DNA from: Ruminococcaceae bacterium UBA6413
GTDB taxonomy: Bacteria; Bacillota; Clostridia; Oscillospirales; Ruminococcaceae
Assembly: GCA_002437415.1 (NCBI GenBank)
Contig: DJPL01000018.1
Location: forward strand, 1-6,196
Direction of reading: 5' to 3'
DNA: 6,196 nt
Shown here piece after piece: positions 1-5,888 of this stretch. The translations under genes and the position numbers were made by a program. The stretch's first letter is position 1. Each line of letters begins with the position of its first letter. The notes under the pieces are model-generated. The model saw nothing but the letters and a program-made list of their open reading frames with translations, ran no database searches and was not told the origin of the DNA.

Positions 1-23
1 TGCTTGGCTTTTTCGACAGTCTG

Positions 24-155
24 CAGCCACGGCTTTCACCATGGCTGTAATTTTATTGATTTTCAGCTTGGTTAATATCCGCCGATAACGTACCTGTCGC
101 CTGTCGGCAACAGTCAGAACGGCTAATTTGCCGTGCCCCATGCCGCCAAGCACGG
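24..155 (-). repeat. Stem-loop repeat copy A (left of tandem pair)
   Basis: Read on the minus strand, a hairpin (CCGTGC at 131-136 with GCACGG at 150-155, + strand) is followed directly by a 52-nt core at 130-79 that starts CAAATTAGCCGTTCT and ends GTTATCGGCGG. The core differs from copy B at only two positions. Inside it, GCCGATA (81-87) pairs with TGTCGGC (102-108). Beyond the core an AT-rich stretch leads to a second hairpin, GCCACGG (26-32) with CCATGGC (39-45). Similarity to copy B runs on to about position 24, and the unit may continue past the window edge. It contains no credible reading frame. It looks like a REP-like or small non-coding interspersed element; the class is an inference. 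Confidence 0.8.
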
Positions 156-182
156 ATGCTTGTCAGCGGTCGAAACTAAGTT

Positions 183-213
183 GCAAAACAACAGCCACGG
201 CATTCACCGTGGC
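183..213 (-). terminator. Possible guaB terminator inside repeat copy B
   Basis: On the minus strand a 7-bp GC-rich hairpin with a 6-nt loop (213-194) is followed by TGTTGTTTTGC. This resembles an intrinsic terminator, but the T tract is interrupted by G. The stop-codon hairpin at 304-320 has no T tract at all, so this is the better candidate for ending the guaB transcript, leaving a 3' untranslated region of about 130 nt. Confidence 0.4.
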
Positions 214-320
214 ATAATATTTATTGTTTGATTTTCAGCTTCGTCAATATCCGCCGATAACGTACCTGTCGCCTATCGGCAACAGTCAGAACGGCGAATT
301 TGGAGCACCGCTTCGGTGCT
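192..320 (-). repeat. Stem-loop repeat copy B, directly after the guaB stop
   Basis: On the minus strand this copy begins with a perfect 7-bp hairpin, AGCACCG (304-310) with CGGTGCT (314-320), which overlaps the guaB stop codon by one base. One base later comes the 52-nt core (302-251), starting CAAATTCGCCGTTCT. The core contains GCCGATA (253-259) pairing with TATCGGC (274-280). An AT-rich stretch then leads to a GC-rich hairpin, GCCACGG (194-200) with CCGTGGC (207-213). Copy B is in tandem with copy A at a period of 172 nt. The pair suggests local duplication. The element lies in the guaB 3' untranslated region and may affect transcript end formation or stability; that role is inferred. Confidence 0.85.
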
Positions 321-1828
321 TATTCGCTGCGAGCGCCGCGGTTTTCTTTGAGGATAACGTCGTGTGAGCCACCCTCGACAATACTTGTTGAAGAAACAAG
401 AGTGAGCTTGGCGTTCTTCTGGAAGTCGGGTATATTAAGACAACCGCAGTTGCACATTGTTGAACGTACCTTTGACAGTGAACGTGTAACGTTGTCCTTT
501 AAGCTGCCTGCATAAGGAACATAGCTGTCAACGCCCTCTTCAAACGAGAGCTTCTTGTCGCCGCCCATGTCATATCTCTGCCAGTTTCTTGCACGGTTAG
601 AACCTTCGCCCCAGTATTCCTTAACATAGCTGCCGTTAACGAACAGCTTGTTTGTGGGAGATTCATCGAAACGTGAGAAGTATCTGCCGAGCATCATGAA
701 GTCAGCACCCATTGCAAGAGCAAGCGTCATGTGATAATCGTGAACGATACCGCCATCTGAGCATACAGGGATATATACACCTGTTTCCTCAAAGTATTTG
801 TCACGTTCTTCGCATACTTCGATAAGAGCTGTAGCTTGACCTCTGCCTATACCCTTCTGCTCACGGGTAATGCAGATAGAACCGCCGCCGATACCAACCT
901 TTATAAAGTCAGCGCCGCAGTCTGCAAGGAAACGGAAACCTTCCTTGTCAACAACGTTGCCTGCGCCAACCTTAACGCTGTCGCCGTAGTTTGCACGTAT
1001 CCAGTCGATAGTCAGCTTCTGCCACTCCGAGTAACCCTCTGAGCTGTCGATACACAGAACATCAGCACCTGCATTTACAAGAGCGGGAACACGCTCTGCA
1101 TAATCTCTTGTGTTGATACCTGCGCCTACTATGTAGCGCTTCTTGCTGTCGAGAAGCTCGTTTTTGTTTTCCTTGTGCTGCTCATAGTCCTTTCTGAATA
1201 CGAAGTACATAAGTACACCGTTGTCGTCAACTATGGGGAGTGAGTTGAGCTTGTGCTCCCAGATTATATCGTTTGCTTCCTTAAGTGTTGTACTTGCGGG
1301 AGCTGTAACGAGCTTGTCGAGAGGTGTCATAAATGTAGATACCTTAGTATCCGTAGTCATTCTTGATACTCTGTAGTCACGGCTTGTTACAATACCTAAC
1401 AGCTTGCCGTGCTCTGTGCCGTCGCTTGTAACAGGCATTGTTGAGTGTCCTGTCTTTGCCTTGAGTGCAAGAACGTCTGCAAGTGTCATGTCGGGAGCAA
1501 GGTTAGAGTCGCTCTTTACATAGCCTGCCTTGTAGCTCTTTACTCTTGCAACCATTGCGGCTTCGTCCTCGATCGACTGCGAACCGTATATGAAGGAGAT
1601 GCCGCCCTCTTTTGCAAGAGCAACAGCCATCTTGTCATCGGATACGGACTGCATAATAGCCGATACCAGAGGAATGTTCATATAAATAGAGCTTTCCTCG
1701 TCCTTCTTGAACTTAACAACGGGTGTACGCAGTGATACATTTGCGGGTATGCACTTTGAAGACGAATAACCCGGTACGAGAAGATACTCGCCGAATGTGT
1801 GTGAGGGCTCAGAGTAAATAAAAGCCAT
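320..1828 (-). CDS. guaB: IMP dehydrogenase, Tritrichomonas-like type
   Basis: Inosine-5'-monophosphate dehydrogenase oxidises IMP to XMP with NAD+, the committed step of cytosolic GMP synthesis. The product is 502 residues. An N-terminal barrel segment (about 1-100) is followed by two CBS modules (about 107-155 and 165-213) and then the rest of the barrel. The catalytic loop GIGGGSICITREQKGIGRGQ places the nucleophile at Cys319 (codon 872-874). Asp261 and Asp358 are the expected nicotinamide-ribose and IMP contacts. The flap contains the Arg418-Tyr419 pair, and EGG at 485-487 fits the potassium site shared between subunits. These positions equal the published numbering of the T. foetus enzyme as I recall it. 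The start at 1828 is chosen because AAAGG (1836-1840) lies 7 nt upstream; an in-frame ATG at 1867 would put this site inside the gene. All catalytic residues are present, so the enzyme should be active. Confidence 0.97.
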   Translation of the reverse strand: MAFIYSEPSHTFGEYLLVPGYSSSKCIPANVSLRTPVVKFKKDEESSIYMNIPLVSAIMQSVSDDKMAVALAKEGGISFIYGSQSIEDEAAMVARVKSYKAGYVKSDSNLAPDMTLADVLALKAKTGHSTMPVTSDGTEHGKLLGIVTSRDYRVSRMTTDTKVSTFMTPLDKLVTAPASTTLKEANDIIWEHKLNSLPIVDDNGVLMYFVFRKDYEQHKENKNELLDSKKRYIVGAGINTRDYAERVPALVNAGADVLCIDSSEGYSEWQKLTIDWIRANYGDSVKVGAGNVVDKEGFRFLADCGADFIKVGIGGGSICITREQKGIGRGQATALIEVCEERDKYFEETGVYIPVCSDGGIVHDYHMTLALAMGADFMMLGRYFSRFDESPTNKLFVNGSYVKEYWGEGSNRARNWQRYDMGGDKKLSFEEGVDSYVPYAGSLKDNVTRSLSKVRSTMCNCGCLNIPDFQKNAKLTLVSSTSIVEGGSHDVILKENRGARSE

Positions 1829-1993
1829 AGTTTTTCCTTTCCTTTCCTGCACCTTTGTGCAACGCAACCCCGGAATAACTTTGAGGCAAACGTACTTTAA
1901 CCTTGATTAAATGATGCTTGCCTCAGAGTATTCCGTGTATGCGGTTAAAAATTAAGCCTACTGCAAACAAACCTACAGCAGACGCTTATTATT
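1829..1993 (-). promoter_or_regulatory. Structured 5' leader of guaB
   Basis: About 165 nt lie between the predicted transcription start (near 1993) and the guaB ATG. Read on the minus strand there is a small hairpin (1961-1965 with 1974-1978), then GG-TTAA/TTAACC with one bulge (1943-1948 with 1952-1958). Next comes a long helix of about 17 pairs, with one bulge and one mismatch (1918-1935 with 1871-1889), capped by a short inner stem around 1895-1910. Last is TGCAC/GTGCA (1848-1852 with 1857-1861), abutting a purine-rich ribosome binding tract with repeated AAAGG. There is no U run after the long helix, so it is not an obvious attenuator. It does not show the purine riboswitch signatures I know. 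Gene regulation by the leader is an inference. Confidence 0.5.
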
Positions 1994-1999
1994 AAGTTA

Positions 2000-2028
2000 A
2001 TTATACCTTTATCCCCGCCTCTTGTCAA
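2000..2028 (-). promoter_or_regulatory. Consensus sigma-A promoter for guaB
   Basis: On the minus strand TTGACA (2028-2023) and TATAAT (2005-2000) are separated by exactly 17 nt, a full consensus match to the housekeeping promoter. It points toward guaB and predicts a start near 1993. Confidence 0.9.
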
Positions 2029-2153
2029 GTCTTTTATAGCGCAAAAATAAGCCCACTGAGCTTACGAAAATTGACGAATTTACCTAACCGTATGCTGTGC
2101 TGTTTTTATTCTTCAATATCCGCATACATTTCCGCACTTTTCTTGGCATACTC

Positions 2154-2182
2154 TTGACAACTTCCGCCGATAATTCTATAAT
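2154..2182 (+). promoter_or_regulatory. Consensus sigma-A promoter for the permease-nnr cluster
   Basis: TTGACA (2154-2159) and TATAAT (2177-2182) are separated by 17 nt, again a full consensus match, pointing right. The predicted start is near 2189. The 125 bp between the two divergent -35 boxes (2029-2153) hold no gene and no operator that I can recognise. Confidence 0.9.
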
Positions 2183-2189
2183 AAAAGCA

Positions 2190-2290
2190 GTAACTTCCAA
2201 AAAGGGCAAGCTCGCCCGAAAGTGCCGGCAAAAAGCTTCGCATATCGCGAAGCCGACAGAGCGGCACAATTATAATAAAGGTGTGATGTA
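2190..2290 (+). promoter_or_regulatory. Leader of the permease gene with nested stem-loop
   Basis: The leader contains a short hairpin GGGC/GCCC (2204-2207 with 2213-2217 region). It is followed by a nested structure: outer stem GTGCCG (2222-2227) with CGGCAC (2262-2267) and inner stem GCTTCGC (2235-2241) with GCGAAGC (2247-2253). Between the stems is a purine-rich internal loop of 7 nt on the left and 8 nt on the right. No U run follows, so it is not an intrinsic terminator. The ribosome binding site AAAGGTG (2277-2283) sits 7 nt before the ATG. The fold resembles an aptamer in outline, but I could not match it to a known riboswitch. Confidence 0.5.
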
Positions 2291-3700
2291 ATGAACTTCA
2301 AATGGGATAAAAAATATCTCTACTGGGGAGTGACCGCATTCCTCGTTATCGCCGCCGCTATCGTATTTTTCCTCGGCCTGTCACAGATCAAGGAAATACT
2401 TGACGGCATATTCTCGTTCTTATCTATCCTGACACCCGTACTTTACGGCTTTGTCATTGCTTATATCCTCTGCCCGATAGCGACTTTTATAGAAAAGCCG
2501 TGCCTGCGCAGACTGTTTTACACTATTCAGGATAAAAAGCGCGAAAAGTTCGAGCGTGAGCACCCGGGCGAAGAGCCCCCGCCCAAGACCTTCCCCGTCC
2601 GCAAGGTCGCAAGGGTAATGAGCGTTGCCATCACCATGATACTTGCATTGCTTGTAGTCACGGGCATAATCTGGGTACTGCTTCCTCAGCTCATCGACAC
2701 CATCACAATGCTCGTAAACAATATGCCGACCTATGTCACACAGGTAAGCGACTGGGTATCGCAGACACTCAGAAACTACCCCGATGTCGAGGCGTATGTC
2801 CTCCAGTTCACAGGCGGCATTTCCGATATGCTCAACAGCTGGCTGTCTACCGAGCTTCTCCCTCAGATGAACAACATCTGGAATTTGATCTCGTCAAACG
2901 TAATGAACATAATCAGCGTTCTGATGAACCTCCTGCTCGGCTTTGTAATAGCTATCTATTTCCTCAACAGCAAGGAGCTTTTTGCCGCCCAGTTCAAAAA
3001 GGTGCTCTACTGCCTGTTCAAGCCGAAAGTGGCAACTAAAATCATCAACAGCACCCGCGAGGTAAACAAGTCCTTCGGTCAGTTCATCACAGGCAAGATC
3101 CTCGACAGCCTGATAATCGGTATGGTCTACGTCCTGCTTATGAGCGTATTCAATATGCCGTATGCCGTACTCTGCGGCGTTATAATGGGTATAACCTGCA
3201 TTATCCCATATTTCGGACCGTTCATCGGCTACATTCCGTGTATGCTGCTGCTCGTCCTCGTTGACCCTATCCAGTGCATCTATTTCACCATTATGGTAGT
3301 AATAATCCAGAACGTAGACGGCAACGTCCTCGCTCCTAAGATAATCGGCGACTCTACAGGTCTTTCAAGCTTCTGGGTAATATTCGGTATGCTTGTAGGT
3401 CAGGGTCTGTTCGGATTTGTCGGACTTATCATCGGTATCCCGCTGTTCGCAGTTATCTACAGCTTTACAAAGAACAGGGTTAAAAACCGCCTTGAAAAGA
3501 AGGAGCTCCCGTCCGACTCCAACGATTACCGCGATATTCATCATATAGACGCGGAAACCAACGAGCCTGTGTATTTCCCCCACCCGCCTTATATGAAAAA
3601 GGAAAAGGAAAAGCACGATATCAAGGACATCAAAAAGATTTTTGTCAAGGATAAAAAGTCCAAGGACAAAAATAACGATAACAAAAACAACCGGATTTGA
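2291..3700 (+). CDS. AI-2E family membrane permease
   Basis: This is a 469-residue polytopic membrane protein of the AI-2E transporter family (Pfam name AI-2E_transport, the TqsA/YdiK/YtvI group). Members are variously linked to autoinducer-2 export, sodium/proton antiport or unknown cargo, so the substrate cannot be named here. Two N-terminal membrane segments (about 10-30 and 41-66) are followed by a charged loop (67-105), a third segment (about 108-132) and an amphipathic extracytoplasmic stretch (about 133-203). A cluster of segments fills about 205-392. The family signature IPYFGPFIGYIP (305-316) and the GNVLAPKIIGDSTGL block (344-358) are clear. The last 75 residues form a hydrophilic, lysine-rich tail, which makes the protein longer than the usual 340-400 residues. 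An ATG at 2286 runs straight into a stop, so 2291 is the start. Confidence 0.93.
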   Translation: MNFKWDKKYLYWGVTAFLVIAAAIVFFLGLSQIKEILDGIFSFLSILTPVLYGFVIAYILCPIATFIEKPCLRRLFYTIQDKKREKFEREHPGEEPPPKTFPVRKVARVMSVAITMILALLVVTGIIWVLLPQLIDTITMLVNNMPTYVTQVSDWVSQTLRNYPDVEAYVLQFTGGISDMLNSWLSTELLPQMNNIWNLISSNVMNIISVLMNLLLGFVIAIYFLNSKELFAAQFKKVLYCLFKPKVATKIINSTREVNKSFGQFITGKILDSLIIGMVYVLLMSVFNMPYAVLCGVIMGITCIIPYFGPFIGYIPCMLLLVLVDPIQCIYFTIMVVIIQNVDGNVLAPKIIGDSTGLSSFWVIFGMLVGQGLFGFVGLIIGIPLFAVIYSFTKNRVKNRLEKKELPSDSNDYRDIHHIDAETNEPVYFPHPPYMKKEKEKHDIKDIKKIFVKDKKSKDKNNDNKNNRI

Positions 3701-3727
3701 TACCGATATCAATTGCCGGTAGGCAGA

Positions 3728-3759
3728 TGGCAGGGAGGTATATTCTCACCTGCCATTTT
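3728..3759 (+). terminator. Weak terminator-like hairpin between permease and nnr
   Basis: TGGCAGG (3728-3734) pairs with CCTGCCA (3749-3755), with a possible inner GAG/CTC extension, and TTTT follows. The T tract is short, and the nnr ribosome binding site GAAAGGA (3762-3768) comes right after. Partial termination with readthrough into nnr is plausible, because no separate nnr promoter is evident. A smaller inverted repeat, TACCG/CGGTA (3701-3705 with 3717-3721), follows the permease stop. Confidence 0.5.
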
Positions 3760-3775
3760 CTGAAAGGAATTTTAT

Positions 3776-5302
3776 ATGTCAAAGCAATTTGTAGTAACTC
3801 CGGCTCAGATGAAAACAGCCGAAGCAATGTGTGAGAAAAAAGGCACGTCCTGCGCCGTACTTATGCGCAATGTCGGCTCTGCTATCGCTCGTCACATTTC
3901 ACGCATAGCAAAGCCCTGCCGCACCGCAGTGCTTGTCGGAAGCGGCAACAACGGCGGTGACGGCTTTGCGCTTGCTCATAATCTGCGCAAGCGCGGCTTT
4001 ACGCCTGTTATAATTATGGCAGGCTCAGCACCCAAGACCGACCTTGCCAGAGAATGCTGTGAAGAGTACCGCGCCGATTACGAAAGCGTATTAAGCTACC
4101 CCGAAGAGCCCGAAAACGTGCTCGCCGAAATCGCAAAGTGCGGCGTTATTGCCGACTGCGTATACGGCACAGGCTTTCACGGCGAGCTTCACCCCGATAT
4201 AAGGCGGCTGTTTGCATATTGTAACGAGAGCGCGGCTCTGCGCTTTTCCGCCGACATAGCCTCGGGCTGTAACGCAAACGACGGCAGTGCCGATGAATAT
4301 TCATTTCGTGCCGATATGACATTTGCCCTCGGTGCGGTAAAGACAGGTCAGCTTTATGTCCCTTGCAGTGAATATTCGGGCGATATCGTCCTGCTTGATA
4401 TCGGCATATCCGAAAGTTGCTACACCGAGTACGATGCCGAGCTTAACGGCGACTCTTTAGCGTCTTATTTTGTCAACCGCAGTCGCATAACCCACAAGGG
4501 CACGTTCGGCAGACTGCTTAACGTATCAGGCAGTGAAAGCTGTATCGGAGCGGCATGGATGTCAACAAATGCCGCCCTTAAGACAGGTGCGGGACTTGTC
4601 ACATTAGCGTCCGTAAGCGAGGTGACCTCAAGCGTAGCCAACACTCTGCACGAGTGTATCTATCTGCCGCTCGGCAGTAAAGCGCTGACAGCCGACTGTG
4701 CCGACAAGCTGTGCAAAAACGCACAGACCGCCTCGGCGATATTGTTCGGTTGCGGTGTCGGAAACAGTGATGAAACCTACCGCCTGCTTAAAAGCCTTAT
4801 CGAAAATACCGACTGCCCTGTAGTAATTGACGCAGACGGCATAAATTCTCTTGCGCCGCATATAAATGAGCTGAGGGACAACACAGGCAGGCTCATACTC
4901 ACTCCTCATATAAAGGAATTCAGCCGCTTAAGCGGGCTTGATACAGCGTATATCCTGTGCAACAAGCTAAGCGCGGCAAGGGAATTTGCCGAAAAGTACG
5001 GCGTGCACATTCTGCTTAAGGACGCATACTCGGTATATGCCGCCCCGGACGGCTTCACGGCGGTCAATATGAGCGGTAACGCGGCTTTGGCAAAGGGCGG
5101 AAGCGGAGATACGCTTGCCGGAACGATCGGCGGACTGCTGGCACAGGGCATAGAAATAAAGAATGCCGTGCGGCTGGGCGCATATCTCTTCGGGCTTTCC
5201 GCACAGTATGCGGCGCGCGACAGAAGTATGAGCGGAATATTGCCGTCAGAGCTACCTGCGCTCTATCCGTATATCCTGCGTGAATTTTACGGTATAGCCT
5301 GA
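3776..5302 (+). CDS. nnr: Bifunctional NAD(P)H-hydrate epimerase / ADP-dependent dehydratase
   Basis: This metabolite-repair enzyme of 508 residues acts on damaged, hydrated NADH and NADPH. The N-terminal NnrE (YjeF_N) domain, about 1-215, epimerises the R and S hydrates. The C-terminal NnrD (ribokinase-like carbohydrate kinase) domain, about 232-508, dehydrates the S form using ADP. In NnrE the dinucleotide loop GSGNNGGDG (55-63), DCVYGTG (127-133) and the ADIASG motif around Asp160 are visible. In NnrD the entry motif THKGTFG (239-245), DADGIN (352-357), TPHIKEFSRL (376-385) and GGSGDTLAG (441-449, catalytic Asp445) are visible. Small departures are ASG where PSG is usual and KEF where a GEM-like triplet is usual; neither removes a catalytic residue that I can identify. 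A ribosome binding site GAAAGGA lies 7 nt before the ATG. It follows the permease by 75 nt and is probably cotranscribed with it. Confidence 0.95.
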   Translation: MSKQFVVTPAQMKTAEAMCEKKGTSCAVLMRNVGSAIARHISRIAKPCRTAVLVGSGNNGGDGFALAHNLRKRGFTPVIIMAGSAPKTDLARECCEEYRADYESVLSYPEEPENVLAEIAKCGVIADCVYGTGFHGELHPDIRRLFAYCNESAALRFSADIASGCNANDGSADEYSFRADMTFALGAVKTGQLYVPCSEYSGDIVLLDIGISESCYTEYDAELNGDSLASYFVNRSRITHKGTFGRLLNVSGSESCIGAAWMSTNAALKTGAGLVTLASVSEVTSSVANTLHECIYLPLGSKALTADCADKLCKNAQTASAILFGCGVGNSDETYRLLKSLIENTDCPVVIDADGINSLAPHINELRDNTGRLILTPHIKEFSRLSGLDTAYILCNKLSAAREFAEKYGVHILLKDAYSVYAAPDGFTAVNMSGNAALAKGGSGDTLAGTIGGLLAQGIEIKNAVRLGAYLFGLSAQYAARDRSMSGILPSELPALYPYILREFYGIA

Positions 5303-5309
5303 GCGCCGG

Positions 5310-5338
5310 CGTTGTCCTATCTTATGAAAAGGACGACG
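5310..5338 (+). promoter_or_regulatory. Hairpin covering the lipoprotein ribosome binding site
   Basis: CGTTGTCCT (5310-5318) pairs with AGGACGACG (5330-5338) over 9 bp, including one U-G pair, around an 11-nt loop. The ribosome binding site AAAGGA (5328-5333) is partly inside the 3' arm, 9 nt before the ATG at 5343. The 5' arm begins 8 nt after the nnr stop codon, within reach of a terminating ribosome. This arrangement would suit translational coupling; that is an inference. Confidence 0.5.
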
Positions 5339-5342
5339 TATT

Positions 5343-5888
5343 ATGAAAAAAAGAATTATCATTCCTATAGCACTTTCAGCTTGCCTTCTCTGTGCTTCCT
5401 GCAAAGCGGTGGATAAGGCGGAGATCCCGGATCTCAGCGGAGATATCACGCTCAGCGGCAGACTTACCTGCGAGGATATCACCGCCGAGGTAAACCTTGA
5501 GCGTAGCGGCAATGTGTGGACTGTAAGCTTCACCTCTCCCGACAGTGTAAAGGGGCTTACTGTAACAGATGACGGAACGACCGTAAAGTACAGCCTTGAC
5601 GGCATAGAGTATAGTTACAGCGAAAGCTCCCCGCAGTTCGCCACCGCGGCAGAGCTTCTTACAGACTGTATTGACAATGCGGGAGCATCGGGAAATGTCA
5701 CCGCAAAGCAGGGCAGTGACAGCCTTACGTTAAGCGGTACTGCGGATAAAAACGGCTACACGCTGACGCTTAATGCAAACGGAGAAATAGTCGGTGTTTC
5801 TGTAGGCGGCTATGTGTTTGACTGCTCTGGCGATCCCGCCCCCGAAACCACCGCCCCCACCGCCGACGTCGCCAAATACCTGAAATAG
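5343..5888 (+). CDS. Small predicted lipoprotein of unknown function
   Basis: I do not recognise a named family for this 181-residue protein. It begins with a basic, hydrophobic signal (MKKR then IIIPIALSA) and a cysteine-rich cleavage region. The likely lipidated residue is Cys20 (C-A-S-C), although L-S-A-C at Cys14 matches the lipobox better and gives a very short signal. The mature part (about 30-161) is rich in alternating Thr, Ser, Val and Gly, as expected for beta strands. It has a helical-looking stretch near 98-112 and remaining cysteines at 43, 109 and 161. The pattern resembles LolA/LppX-like lipoproteins, but this is only an impression. A Pro-Thr-Ala segment (165-173) precedes the end. 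It lies 40 nt after nnr and should be exported and anchored to the outer face of the membrane. Confidence 0.8.
   Translation: MKKRIIIPIALSACLLCASCKAVDKAEIPDLSGDITLSGRLTCEDITAEVNLERSGNVWTVSFTSPDSVKGLTVTDDGTTVKYSLDGIEYSYSESSPQFATAAELLTDCIDNAGASGNVTAKQGSDSLTLSGTADKNGYTLTLNANGEIVGVSVGGYVFDCSGDPAPETTAPTADVAKYLK

Noticed and set aside
304..320. Hairpin at the guaB stop as an intrinsic terminator
   Set aside because: On the minus strand it is followed by CCAAATTCGCC with no U run; it fits better as the leading hairpin of repeat copy B.
1829..1867. 13-residue N-terminal extension of guaB from an upstream ATG
   Set aside because: The extension would translate through the AAAGG ribosome binding tract, and the family N-terminus begins at the ATG at 1828.
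2084..2269. 61-codon minus-strand frame in the divergent control region
   Set aside because: It overlaps the plus-strand promoter and leader, has no supporting ribosome binding site and does not resemble a protein.
2204..2270. c-di-GMP-I riboswitch in the permease leader
   Set aside because: Short look-alike words are present, but the GAAA-capped helix cannot pair and the second helix and its conserved bases are missing.
2097..2291. 64-codon frame upstream of the permease, ending at its ATG
   Set aside because: It contains the exact consensus promoter and the stem-loop leader, lacks a ribosome binding site at its start and has no family-like composition.
3365..3712. 115-codon minus-strand frame opposite the permease
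   Set aside because: It is an antisense shadow of a strongly supported membrane protein and has no start signals.
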